A DNA stretch of 64,000 nt from the NCBI RefSeq assembly GCF_040372045.1, contig NZ_BAABWH010000003.1. One strand, given 5' to 3'. This document shows, in pieces, positions 26,919 through 35,733 of the stretch. Both the position numbers and the translations under genes were made by a program. The notes under the pieces were generated by a model. The model searched no databases, had not been told where the DNA came from, and was given only the letters and a program-made list of their open reading frames with translations. The DNA comes from Thalassolituus sp006212115. Lineage in GTDB: Bacteria; Pseudomonadota; Gammaproteobacteria; Pseudomonadales; Oceanobacteraceae. Numbering within the stretch: the stretch's first letter is position 1; the number at the start of each line of letters is the position of its first letter.

Positions 26919-27509
26919 AAAGGGGCCGTAGTCTTTGCCGGAAAGTAGTTGTTTGATCATATTGGTAAATAAGGCTTCATCAGACAGCGTGCATAGGGCT
27001 CCAAAACCGTAAGCACCGAAGTAGGCCATATCACCATTAGCCGACACGATGCCAAGTCCGGGACTGGCCGTCAGAGGTAGGGCGTCAGTTGGCAGCGCTT
27101 TCATTACTATCGCGTTGGGATAAACCTTGCGAGCTTCACTGAGGCTTTCGTCGGAGGTGCTGGTGGGCGTAAGTATAACGAAGCGGACATCTGGAGAGCC
27201 CGGCCACTCATTGATAATGGCGGATGTATGACGGGCACTGACGGAGTTGCATAGGCAGTCTGGATTCCATAGATGCACGACGGTGACTGTATGGTCAGTG
27301 TGTTTTTCAGATTCAGGTAAGCGAAGAAGCAGTTCCCTCAGTCCTGCTTCCACGATAGCGGGGTCGCGGGCGGATGCCGGGTCACTGGTCTCTACGAAAG
27401 GCCGCATTGACTGCTGCTGAAACCAGTACAACCCAAATAACGATCCCAAAATCCATATCAGTACGACAAGAGCCATCAGCGTTACTTTGCGTTGACTGGG
27501 TGGTGACAT
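26856..27509 (-). CDS. Membrane-anchored thioredoxin-like protein (DUF6436-like)
   Basis: The 217-residue protein has one N-terminal membrane segment (about 10-31, LMALVVLIWILGSLFGLYW) and a periplasmic thioredoxin-like domain. In place of CxxC it carries a CxC (NPDCLCNS) after VVHLWNP, and a second CxC near the end (SGCFCDW). DUF6436 is assigned from memory. It overlaps the tgpA 3' end tail-to-tail and is divergent from a cytoplasmic thioredoxin-like gene 85 bp away. Confidence 0.75.
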   Translation of the reverse strand: MSPPSQRKVTLMALVVLIWILGSLFGLYWFQQQSMRPFVETSDPASARDPAIVEAGLRELLLRLPESEKHTDHTVTVVHLWNPDCLCNSVSARHTSAIINEWPGSPDVRFVILTPTSTSDESLSEARKVYPNAIVMKALPTDALPLTASPGLGIVSANGDMAYFGAYGFGALCTLSDEALFTNMIKQLLSGKDYGPFLNIAGSGCFCDWPAATQSAP

Positions 27510-27594
27510 GACGAGCAGCCTTTATGTAAACGTCTAAACCTATCGCTGTTATCATAGCCCGCACCATTGATATCTCAACGTTGAGGGTTTTTCG

Positions 27595-28266
27595 TTGGCA
27601 TTAACCAGTATCTCACCAGATCTTCTTTATGATGGTACCCATGCCACCGATGACTGGTTTCTGGTGGATGTGTGGGCACATCATTGCGCTCCGTGCAAAG
27701 GGGTAGAGCAACTCCTTGAGTTGTTGGCGCCCGACCTTCCGTCATACTGTCGTATGGTGAAGGTATGTGCGGACGATTTCCCTGACTGGAGCGGGGAGCT
27801 TGGGATCAGAGCGGTCCCATTGCTGTTGCTGTTCCGGGAGGGGCAGGAAATAGCTCGCCAACAGGGTGATATGTCTGCTAATGCGATACGCGCGTTTCTG
27901 GAGCAGCACTTGCCCGCTCAGCGTGACCCTGAGGTGCATGCAGAAATGCTGCTTGGAGCTGGGCAGCTTGATGAATTATCGGCCTATCTTCAAACCTTAA
28001 AAGACGAACAATCCCGTGGTCCCGGCGTGCAACGGGCACGCTCCTGGCTGTCTATGATGGCTTTGCCTCTCGATGCTCAGGAGAATGATCTGCGTGTGGC
28101 CTTCTTTGAGATCGCTCGGTCTGGCCATTGGCAGCGCGCTTTGGAGGTGCTCTCAGGGGCTATTCAGTCCGATCCTCAGCTTCGTCCTTTGGCTGTCGCG
28201 CTCGCGGATCTTATTCCTGACCGTGGTCGTGTTGCTGAGTGGCGTAGAGCGTTGCGAAAGTTTTAA
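27595..28266 (+). CDS. Thioredoxin-domain protein with C-terminal helical (YbbN-like) region
   Basis: The 223-residue protein has a thioredoxin domain at residues 1-110 with CxxC in WAHHCAPCKGVEQ and the cis-proline in AVPLLLLF, then about 100 helical residues with paired repeats like the TPR-like tail of YbbN/CnoX. YbbN proteins are redox-linked holdases. The TTG at 27595 is the only good start, preceded by GAGGG. No signal peptide, so it is cytoplasmic. It lacks the full length of E. coli YbbN (about 280), so orthology is uncertain. Confidence 0.8.
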   Translation: MALTSISPDLLYDGTHATDDWFLVDVWAHHCAPCKGVEQLLELLAPDLPSYCRMVKVCADDFPDWSGELGIRAVPLLLLFREGQEIARQQGDMSANAIRAFLEQHLPAQRDPEVHAEMLLGAGQLDELSAYLQTLKDEQSRGPGVQRARSWLSMMALPLDAQENDLRVAFFEIARSGHWQRALEVLSGAIQSDPQLRPLAVALADLIPDRGRVAEWRRALRKF

Positions 28267-28335
28267 AAACACCCAGTAAGTTATACCGTTATCTATTTGG
28301 TGTTCGTCGCTATCGGAACACTAATTCTTCTCAAA

Positions 28336-28362
28336 TACAGTTAATTAGGCCTCAGTGGATAA
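28336..28362 (+). promoter_or_regulatory. Possible FliA (sigma-28) promoter of the chemoreceptor gene
   Basis: TACA-N15-GTGGATAA resembles TAAA-N15-GCCGATAA at 9 of 12 positions, 73 bp before the chosen start. Chemoreceptor genes are often sigma-28 dependent; the match is weak. Confidence 0.28.
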
Positions 28363-28434
28363 GCCGTCTGGAAGGGCGCAAAAGTTTTTCTATAGTCAAA
28401 ATTAATGACACATAGATCAATTACCGGAGTCCTT

Positions 28435-30048
28435 ATGCAGGGTGTGAGTCTGAGTATTCGGCAGCGATTGTTGCTGATGCTGTTTGCGGTATTCGCCGTT
28501 GGAGTGGCGTTCATGGCGGTCGATTTCCGACAATTTCACAATCATCTCGTTGAGCAGAAAAAACTGCACCTCGCATCGCTGGTGGAGTCTCAGGCGACTC
28601 AGCTGGGGCAATTCCTCGCAAATGGTGGAACACAGCAGGAAGGTCTGTCAGCGATAAGTGGGGCACGATACCAGAGTAATGAGTATTTCTTTGTACTCAA
28701 TACACAACTGGTTATGCAGTCTCACCCGTTTAAGCCGTCATTGAACGGCACGTCTGTGTCGAAAATCCGTGACCCTGATGGTGTGTATCTTTTTCGCGAG
28801 ATGAAAAAAGCAGTCGCGGGCGGTGAAACAGGATTTGTTGAATATAAGTGGCCCAGAGGTAGTGACAGTGAGCCCGTCAGTAAACTTACTGCGGTGACCC
28901 CGGTACCCGGTACAGATCTGTTTCTGGGGACAGGAATTTATACCGATGATATAGCAGCAACCATGTTGTCCAGAGCGTTGTGGACTGGGCTAGCCTTGCT
29001 GGTGTGGGGTGGATTTATGCTCGCGTGCGAGCGTTATATAAGCGGCGCGATTGCACGTCCTGTACGTCGTATAGAAGCGTGTATGGCTCGACTTGCGGAG
29101 GGTGATCTGTCTGCGGAATGTGGACCTTCGAGCTCAATTGAGTTCAATCGTATCGCGATTGCGATTAATCAGATGCGCGGTCGCGTGGCTGAGATGATAG
29201 GGCGGATACGCGATGATAGCCGTCATCTCAATATCGAGGCCGATCGGGTTGCAGGTTCTACGCAAAAGGTCAGTGAAAGCTCAGATATGCAGTATGAAGA
29301 GCTGGATCAGCTTTCTGTTGCGATGACAGAGATGGTTCAAACTATTCAGGAAATGGCCAAGAACGCGCGGGATGCTGCTGAGCGAATGAGCGCCGTAACT
29401 GACTCAGCGTCGAGCGGCGCCAACTCGGTATCGGCTGTCCGTAAGCGTGTTTATACCGTGTTGAATCAGCTCGAAGGTGCATCCGTTGCCATCACACAGA
29501 TGAACGCATCGGCGGAACAGATTTCCAGTGTGGCGGAAGTTATCGCGAGTATTTCAGAGCAAACCAACTTGTTGGCTTTGAATGCAGCAATTGAAGCGGC
29601 GCGTGCGGGTGAATCTGGGCGTGGGTTCGCCGTCGTTGCCGATGAAGTGCGAACTCTGGCGCAGCGCACCGGCGTTGCGACAATGGAGATCAAAGAGGTG
29701 ATTGAGACCATTACTCAGGTTGCGAATGATTCAGTGAAGGCAATGCAACTTAGCGCTAACGAAACCAAAGCCTGTGCGGATGAAGTCAACACCACTGAGG
29801 AGCAACTGGCGGGGATTTCGGCCAATATGACCTTGGTTAAAGACATCAACTTGCAGGTCGCCGCGAGTATTACGCAGCAAGAGCAGGTGGCAGGTGAAAT
29901 GGATAAGAACCTGTCCCGAGTCGCGCAGTCTGCAGACAGTCACAAGAACGTCGCCAATATGTTGAGTAAAACATCCGACAGCGTAGAGCGACTGGCTGAA
30001 GACCTGACTGATCAGTTAGCTTTTTTCCGAACCGAACAGATTAGCTAA
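28435..30048 (+). CDS. Methyl-accepting chemotaxis protein with periplasmic Cache domain
   Basis: About 537 residues: membrane helix 1 (about 8-28), a periplasmic single-Cache region (30-170; YFFVLN, VKYKWP-like VEYKWPRG, FLGTGIYTDDI), membrane helix 2 (about 180-200), HAMP (205-255) and a signalling domain whose hairpin tip EQTNLLALNAAIEAA lies near 375. The chosen ATG 28435 has GGAG 5 bp upstream; the in-frame ATG 28405 does not. It should sense small organic acids or similar ligands and signal to CheA. A terminator follows. No che genes are adjacent. Confidence 0.93.
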   Translation: MQGVSLSIRQRLLLMLFAVFAVGVAFMAVDFRQFHNHLVEQKKLHLASLVESQATQLGQFLANGGTQQEGLSAISGARYQSNEYFFVLNTQLVMQSHPFKPSLNGTSVSKIRDPDGVYLFREMKKAVAGGETGFVEYKWPRGSDSEPVSKLTAVTPVPGTDLFLGTGIYTDDIAATMLSRALWTGLALLVWGGFMLACERYISGAIARPVRRIEACMARLAEGDLSAECGPSSSIEFNRIAIAINQMRGRVAEMIGRIRDDSRHLNIEADRVAGSTQKVSESSDMQYEELDQLSVAMTEMVQTIQEMAKNARDAAERMSAVTDSASSGANSVSAVRKRVYTVLNQLEGASVAITQMNASAEQISSVAEVIASISEQTNLLALNAAIEAARAGESGRGFAVVADEVRTLAQRTGVATMEIKEVIETITQVANDSVKAMQLSANETKACADEVNTTEEQLAGISANMTLVKDINLQVAASITQQEQVAGEMDKNLSRVAQSADSHKNVANMLSKTSDSVERLAEDLTDQLAFFRTEQIS

Positions 30049-30071
30049 CGTCTTATAAATATGAGCGGTTA

Positions 30072-30110
30072 AACAAAAAGCGCCCTCGTTTCTTGAGGGC
30101 GCTTTTTGTT
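30072..30110. terminator. Bidirectional terminator between the MCP gene and aldehyde dehydrogenase gene
   Basis: Perfect 16-bp arms: AACAAAAAGCGCCCTC (30072-30087) and its complement (30095-30110), 7-nt loop, T run on either strand. It can end both the rightward chemoreceptor transcript and the leftward dehydrogenase transcript. Confidence 0.95.
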
Positions 30111-30134
30111 AGCTTTAAGCGATTTGACTGGAAA

Positions 30135-31733
30135 TCAGTCTTGGTCGACTTTCCAGCTGCTCAGCATTTTCTTCAGAACTTTTGGGATTACCAACAGGTT
30201 CAGACCAATCCATTCCACGGCCGAACGCGGCTTCGCATAGGCGGTTAACTTCAGCATATTGCTGTAGCTTGCTTCGTCGAACGGGAACCACCAGGCGTTG
30301 TTCTTGCTCAGGTTAGGCAGAATGTCCCAGTTAACGATCTTAGATTCGGAGACTTCCAGCAGACCCAGCGCGCCATGAGTACGGCCAATACCGGACTCTT
30401 TCGGACCGCCCCATTCGGTGTTGCTCAGGCCATGGGTATAAAGGTGGTCATTGATGGTGACGGCACCAGCATGCAGCTTTTTCGCAACTTCTTTACCGCG
30501 TTTATTGCTACCACTCCATACCGACGCCGTGAGGCCGTATTGTGAGGCATTAGCGAGTTCGATGGCTTCGGCTTCGGAAGATACTTTAACGATCGGCATA
30601 AACGGCCCGAAGATTTCGTCCTGCATAAATTCCATGTCTGACGTGACGTCGGTCAGCAGAGTTGCAGGGAAGAAGTAACCTTTCTGCTCGCCCACAGGCT
30701 TGGACTGAGCAGCGATTGTCGCGCCGTTATCAAGTGCCATTTGCAGTTCTTTTTCCAACTGCTGGAACTGTTTCTCTGTCGTTACGGAACCGAGATCTGC
30801 GTCGTGTCCGTTGTCACCGTGGCGCAATGCTTTGGTCTTAGCGATGGCCATCGAAACAAACTCGTCATAAACTTTTTCATGCACGTAGACGCGTTTTACT
30901 CCACCGCAGGACTGCCCTGCGTTCTGGTATGCCGCCCACATGCCGCCGTTAACAGCACGTTCAATCGGCGCATCTTCCAACACCACCATGGCGTCGTTAC
31001 CGCCCAGCTCCAGACTGCATGGCACCAGATATTCTGCACAGGATTTCATAACCTGCTTGCCGGCGTAGGTTGAGCCAGTGAAAAACATTTTGTCTGCCCC
31101 GTTTTCAAGCATCGCAGACAGTACTTTCGAGCCGGAACCCACGACGTGAGTGAACAGTCCCTCGGGTAAACCAGAGGACTTAACCACACGCTCAATGGCT
31201 TCGCCGACCATAGGAGTTTGTGCAGCTACTTTGAGAACGACGGCGTTACCCGCCATCAGTGCCATCACAAGCTCGCCGAATGGAATGCTGAAAGGGTAGT
31301 TCCATGGGCTGATGATGCCCAGAACACCGATCGGTTGGAACACACGCTTAGACCACTTATTGAAGAACAGCAGAGACGCCGGTGGCAGTAGCTCGTCTTT
31401 CAGAACTTTGGGCGCTTGTTTAGCGTACCAGGTACAGCTCATGATGGACGGGATGATTTCGGTATTCAGAGCATCGACTTTCAGCTTGCCGTTGTCCTGG
31501 CTGATGATGCCCGCCAGCTCGTCGGCATTATCGCGAATGTAGTCGGCCATTTTGAGAACATAGCTTGCGCGCTCTTTGTAAGAGGTCTGCGCCCATTTTT
31601 TCTGAGCTTCACGCGCTTTGTTGAAAGTTTCGGCAAATTCTTCCTGAGTCGTCAGGGGCAGGCGACCGATTTCTTCCAGCGTGGCCGGGTTGATACTGAC
31701 CTCGTAAGCGACGTCTGGGTTAGCTACGTTCAT
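30135..31733 (-). CDS. NAD(P)-dependent aldehyde dehydrogenase with hydrophobic C-terminal tail
   Basis: The 532-residue enzyme has the family blocks GVLGIISPWNYPFS, FTGSTYAGKQV, the glutamate motif LELGGND and the catalytic cysteine in NAGQSCGGVKRV. About 50 residues beyond the usual end (KLTAYAKPRSAVEWIGLNLLVIPKVLKKML) are amphipathic or hydrophobic, resembling the membrane tails of fatty-aldehyde dehydrogenases. A fatty-aldehyde role would fit a hydrocarbon-using marine bacterium, but this is inference. It lies 30 bp after the MATE gene on the same strand, with AGGA before the ATG. Confidence 0.88.
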   Translation of the reverse strand: MNVANPDVAYEVSINPATLEEIGRLPLTTQEEFAETFNKAREAQKKWAQTSYKERASYVLKMADYIRDNADELAGIISQDNGKLKVDALNTEIIPSIMSCTWYAKQAPKVLKDELLPPASLLFFNKWSKRVFQPIGVLGIISPWNYPFSIPFGELVMALMAGNAVVLKVAAQTPMVGEAIERVVKSSGLPEGLFTHVVGSGSKVLSAMLENGADKMFFTGSTYAGKQVMKSCAEYLVPCSLELGGNDAMVVLEDAPIERAVNGGMWAAYQNAGQSCGGVKRVYVHEKVYDEFVSMAIAKTKALRHGDNGHDADLGSVTTEKQFQQLEKELQMALDNGATIAAQSKPVGEQKGYFFPATLLTDVTSDMEFMQDEIFGPFMPIVKVSSEAEAIELANASQYGLTASVWSGSNKRGKEVAKKLHAGAVTINDHLYTHGLSNTEWGGPKESGIGRTHGALGLLEVSESKIVNWDILPNLSKNNAWWFPFDEASYSNMLKLTAYAKPRSAVEWIGLNLLVIPKVLKKMLSSWKVDQD

Positions 31734-31763
31734 GTTTGAATTCCTGTCCGTTTCTTCGTGTTA

Positions 31764-33176
31764 TTACGGTAAGTCAGCGATGTTATCACAGGAATCAGGC
31801 GACTGAACAAGTTGCTTCCGGCCTATTACCCGCAGACGCCAGGCCAGAATAATGGCCGCGCAACTCAGGCCTGCAATCAGCCCAATCCAGAAACCGGAAG
31901 CGCCCATTGGTTCTGCAAGTCCGTAGGCGAGATACCAACCTGTTGAGAAGCCGATTAACCAATACGAGACAAATGTGATCAGCATGACGGCAAACGTATC
32001 CTCGTACGCGCGCAACGAACCAGCGGCGGCAATCTGAATAGAATCCGGGATCTGGAATACGGCTGCGTATATCAATAATGCAGAGCCGATTGCGACGACG
32101 GCAGGGTCTGGGGAGTACAGGCCGGCAATCAGGTCTGCGCCGAGTAAGATGATGGTGGCGTTAATCATCGCTAGCAGCAGATTGAGCTTAACCCCGAGCC
32201 ATGCAGTCCTGCGTGCGGCCGAGTATCCCGAGCGACCAAGGTGGTGGCCGACTCTGACTGTTAGCGCCATCCCGAGGCTCAGAGGGAGCATAAAGGTAAC
32301 CGATGAGACGTTCAGAGCAACCTGATGCCCGGCGACCACCACCGGCCCAAGGTCAGTCAGGAAGAGTGCTATCGCCGTGAACAGGCTGATCTCAAAGAAA
32401 ATGGCGACGCCGATGGGCAGACCAACCCGGCTCAGGTTGGCAAGCACAGAAAACTGGGTATGAGTGTTTAATGTACGGATGCCTCCGAAATCCTGAGCGC
32501 GGTAGCGCCGACAGTCCCACAATAGGGCGATGGTCATGGTGCAGACGACAATCGCACTCCCGATACCGCAACCTATGCCACCGAGCTCTGGCAGGAAGCC
32601 CCAACCATAGATCAGAGCCGCATTGACAGGGATGTTGAGTAGCAAACCTGCGAGCATGATGCGGGTGACGTGATGGGCCTGATCAACGGCTTCAGCATGG
32701 AAACGTAGGGCAAGGAAAATTCCCGAGACAGGCATAGCAATGGCGATGGCCAGCAAATAGTACTTTGCTGTGTGGGCGGTGTGCGCATCGTCGACCAGTG
32801 ACGGGAGTAGTAAAGCAATGACAGCGGTCAGTATGCCGAGCAAGGTGCCAGCGATGACGCCAAGCGAAACACCTGAGCCAACGATGCTGCGCAAGGTATT
32901 GGTGTTCTGGTCTGCGGCTCTCGCTTTGGCAATGGCGGGGGACATCGCAACCAGTATACCCGCCAGAAATAACCAGATCGGCGTCCAGATGGCGCTGCCA
33001 ATCGCGACCGCTGCCAGATCTCGTGTACTGACATAACCAGACATCAGAGTATCAATGGTCCCCATACCTACCTGCGCAAGTTGTGTCAGGAGAATAGGGC
33101 CGGTGAGTTTCAGAATCGCTTTGACTTCAGGAAGCGTCGACCAGTGATACTCAGTCGACGAATTAGCAGGATGCAT
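31764..33176 (-). CDS. MATE-family multidrug/Na+ antiporter (NorM-like)
   Basis: The product is about 470 residues with twelve predicted membrane helices in two similar halves; LTGPILLTQLAQVGMGTIDTLMSG near the N-terminus is a typical MATE sequence. The frame is open 192 bp further upstream, across the divergent epmC start, but ATG 33176 gives the normal MATE N-terminus. It probably exports cationic drugs or metabolites in exchange for Na+ or H+. It is followed at 30 bp by the aldehyde dehydrogenase gene. Confidence 0.92.
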   Translation of the reverse strand: MHPANSSTEYHWSTLPEVKAILKLTGPILLTQLAQVGMGTIDTLMSGYVSTRDLAAVAIGSAIWTPIWLFLAGILVAMSPAIAKARAADQNTNTLRSIVGSGVSLGVIAGTLLGILTAVIALLLPSLVDDAHTAHTAKYYLLAIAIAMPVSGIFLALRFHAEAVDQAHHVTRIMLAGLLLNIPVNAALIYGWGFLPELGGIGCGIGSAIVVCTMTIALLWDCRRYRAQDFGGIRTLNTHTQFSVLANLSRVGLPIGVAIFFEISLFTAIALFLTDLGPVVVAGHQVALNVSSVTFMLPLSLGMALTVRVGHHLGRSGYSAARRTAWLGVKLNLLLAMINATIILLGADLIAGLYSPDPAVVAIGSALLIYAAVFQIPDSIQIAAAGSLRAYEDTFAVMLITFVSYWLIGFSTGWYLAYGLAEPMGASGFWIGLIAGLSCAAIILAWRLRVIGRKQLVQSPDSCDNIADLP

Positions 33177-33240
33177 AGATGAACCGTATAATTGAACCGC
33201 GCCGATATTTTGCCTGCGTCCTGTTACGATTGATACTGAA

Positions 33241-33798
33241 ATGACGTCCCCTGACCTTAACCCCTCAGACCTTATTGCACTTTTTAATGATCTGTTCTCA
33301 GCAACAGAAAATACGAGGTTGGTGCCCGGTGGGCATGAGCCTGAGTATGTGCCCGCTGGAAGTGCCACTTCTTATCATCAGATCATCTTCGCTCACGGGT
33401 TTTATGAGTCTGCTCTCCACGAAATTGCACATTGGTGCATTGCGGGCAAAGCACGCAGGCAGCTGCACGATTACGGCTACTGGTATGAGCCTGATGGTCG
33501 TTCAGCAGAGCGTCAGCGTGAATTTGAGTCCGTCGAGGTCAAACCTCAGGCGCTGGAGTGGATTCTGTCTGAGGCATGTGGTCGCCGGTTTCATATCAGT
33601 ACTGATAACCTCGATGGTGACCCGGTTGAAGTTGAAGCCGGTCGCTCCCGATTTCGCGCCGCAGTGGTTGAACAGGTGCACAATTACCTTGAGAAGGGGC
33701 TTCCGGAACGTGCCGAGATACTAAAACAGGCATTATTGCTTTATTATCGGCGGGTTAACCTATTTGGCGTGCACCTATTTGCACCCGAGAACATCTGA
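33241..33798 (+). CDS. epmC: Elongation factor P hydroxylase
   Basis: The 185-residue protein matches E. coli YfcM closely along its length: IIFAHGFYESALHEIAHWCIAGKARRQL, shown here in its parts FAHGFYESALHEIAHWC and IAGKARRQL, with the HE..H metal site, then YGYWYEPDGR and VEVKPQALEW. EpmC hydroxylates the lysylated lysine of EF-P. The EF-P gene and epmA/epmB are not in the window. Divergent from the MATE gene. Confidence 0.94.
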   Translation: MTSPDLNPSDLIALFNDLFSATENTRLVPGGHEPEYVPAGSATSYHQIIFAHGFYESALHEIAHWCIAGKARRQLHDYGYWYEPDGRSAERQREFESVEVKPQALEWILSEACGRRFHISTDNLDGDPVEVEAGRSRFRAAVVEQVHNYLEKGLPERAEILKQALLLYYRRVNLFGVHLFAPENI

Positions 33799-33810
33799 AC
33801 GGAGACAGGT

Positions 33811-35184
33811 TTGTTAAAGAAATTCTTTAAGTCAAAGGCTGAACAGGGCAAGCCGGCGTCGTCATCTCAGCAGCCCTCATCAGGCCAGCCTGCCGGTAAA
33901 GCACCAAAGCAGAGCAACAAGTCTCCGGCTCAGAAAAAAGCCCAGAACAACAAGGCCCACGGCGCCAAGCGCAATACGGGGAGTCAGAAAAAGCAGCCTG
34001 ACACTAAGCCCTGGAAGATCGAAGATTTTCAAGTCGAGCCCGCTGAGGGCAAAACTCGTTTTCATGACCTGCAGCTTCCTGACAGTGTGATGCGCGGTGT
34101 CCATGAGTCCGGTTTTCAATATTGCTCGCCGATTCAGGCTGAGAGCTTGCCAGCTGCGTTAACCGGTCGCGATATGATCGGCCAGGCGCAGACAGGTACC
34201 GGTAAAACGGCCGCCTTCCTGCTGACTATCTTTAACCGTCTGCTCACGGTGAAACCGGAAGAGCGTTTTGCCAGTGAGCCTCGCGCTTTGGTTATCGCCC
34301 CAACGCGGGAACTTGCGTTACAGATCGGTAAGGATGCAGAGGCATTGGGTAAATACACCGGCCTGAATACCGTTACCGTTGTGGGCGGTATGAATTACGA
34401 CTCTCAGCGTAAGATGCTGCGGGATCATGAGGTCGATATTCTGGTCGCTACGCCAGGCCGCTTGATTGACTTTATGCGAAGCCAGGATGTGTTTCTGGAT
34501 CAGGTTGAGGTGCTGGTGCTCGATGAAGCCGATCGCATGCTGGACATGGGGTTCATCCCAGATGTGAAGCGTATTGTGCGCGGAACGCCACCAAAAGATC
34601 ACCGTCAGACACTACTGTATTCTGCAACTTTCAACTTTGACGTTCGTATTCTGATTGATCAGTGGACAACGAATCCGATGAAAGTTGAAATCGAGCCAGA
34701 GCAGGTCACAACGGATCGGGTAGATCAGAAACTGTATCTGTGTGCCGATTCCGACAAGTACACGTTGCTGGAGCGTGTATTGACGGAAGAAAAGCCAGAG
34801 CGCCTGATCATTTTTGCAAACCGCCGTGATCTAACGCGGAACTTGTGTGACAAGCTGAATAAGAATGGGCATGTTGCTGTGCTGTTGTCGGGCGAAGTCA
34901 GCCAGGAGAAACGTGTACGCACGCTGGAGCGCTTCCGCAACGGACGAGTGAACATCATGGTTGCTACAGATGTCGCGGGTCGTGGGATTCACGTTGACGG
35001 CGTCAGCCATGTGATTAACTACACATTGCCGGAAGACCCGGAAGACTACGTACACCGTATTGGCCGTACTGGACGGGCTGGTGCGAAAGGGGTATCGGTC
35101 AGTTTTGTATCTGAAGATGATGCGTTCGTACTGCCTGATCTTGAGAAGTACCTTGGCACTAAGCTGGAATTGACTCAACCATAA
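33811..35184 (+). CDS. rhlB: DEAD-box ATP-dependent RNA helicase (RhlB type)
   Basis: The 457-residue helicase has a lysine/glutamine-rich N-terminal extension (1-75), then AQTGTGKT (motif I), PTRELALQI (Ia), VLDEADRMLDMGF (II), SATF (III) and HRIGRTGRAG (VI). RhlB-like sequence FHDLQLPDSVMRGVHESGF suggests the RhlB group, whose members work with RNase E. The start is a TTG at 33811 preceded by GGAGAC. The N-terminal extension is compositionally unlike the core. Confidence 0.88.
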   Translation: MLKKFFKSKAEQGKPASSSQQPSSGQPAGKAPKQSNKSPAQKKAQNNKAHGAKRNTGSQKKQPDTKPWKIEDFQVEPAEGKTRFHDLQLPDSVMRGVHESGFQYCSPIQAESLPAALTGRDMIGQAQTGTGKTAAFLLTIFNRLLTVKPEERFASEPRALVIAPTRELALQIGKDAEALGKYTGLNTVTVVGGMNYDSQRKMLRDHEVDILVATPGRLIDFMRSQDVFLDQVEVLVLDEADRMLDMGFIPDVKRIVRGTPPKDHRQTLLYSATFNFDVRILIDQWTTNPMKVEIEPEQVTTDRVDQKLYLCADSDKYTLLERVLTEEKPERLIIFANRRDLTRNLCDKLNKNGHVAVLLSGEVSQEKRVRTLERFRNGRVNIMVATDVAGRGIHVDGVSHVINYTLPEDPEDYVHRIGRTGRAGAKGVSVSFVSEDDAFVLPDLEKYLGTKLELTQP

Positions 35185-35199
35185 TAATTGCACGACTGG

Positions 35200-35715
35200 A
35201 TGTTGATGCTACGTAATTTAGTTTTACATTCTGGGATGAGGTTTCTGTGGGCTGTGCTTCTGATTTCAGGGGCGCATGCTCACTTCGCGTCGGCGTTGGA
35301 ACCGCAGGATGCAGCCAGTTACTTCCACAGTGGCGGGGTGACGCCTCAGCAAGCGGAAGCCTATCTCGAGTCCACATCATCTCCCCTTATTCGAGATAGC
35401 GAAGGGGATCATGTTAATTCTTACTATTACTTCGGTACACGCGCTGGTCGCACGTTAATTGGCCTGGAGCGGGTGCGTGGTGATGATTACTCTCAACACT
35501 TCAGTATGCTCGTATTTGAAGGTGAAGCGCTGCTTGGGTACTACGCCAATATAGCCAGCTTACCCCTGTTTATTGGGGAGGATGGGCGATTACTCTTCCC
35601 GCGTGGCAGTGAGCTTGCCGACGTGATATTTCTTGATCAGGATGCCTTCCCGCCCTTGTGTCTGAAGGGCACGCACTGCGTGGACTGGGTTGCGGTCAAC
35701 GCAGTCGAGCGCTAA
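35200..35715 (+). CDS. Exported protein of unknown function
   Basis: About 171 residues from ATG 35200; ATGs at 35206 and 35236 are possible, the last giving the neatest signal peptide (MRFLWAVLLISGAHAHFASA). The mature part is acidic and aromatic-rich (YYYFGTRAG, LLGYYANIASLPLF), and ends with two cysteines (PLCLKGTHC) that could bond. No family is recognised. It starts 15 bp after the helicase gene, whose message it may share. Confidence 0.6.
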   Translation: MLMLRNLVLHSGMRFLWAVLLISGAHAHFASALEPQDAASYFHSGGVTPQQAEAYLESTSSPLIRDSEGDHVNSYYYFGTRAGRTLIGLERVRGDDYSQHFSMLVFEGEALLGYYANIASLPLFIGEDGRLLFPRGSELADVIFLDQDAFPPLCLKGTHCVDWVAVNAVER

Positions 35716-35733
35716 TCCCTTACACTGCGGTAA

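Noticed and set aside
33177..33368. Upstream extension of the MATE gene
   Set aside because: It runs across the divergent epmC coding start and adds residues foreign to MATE proteins.
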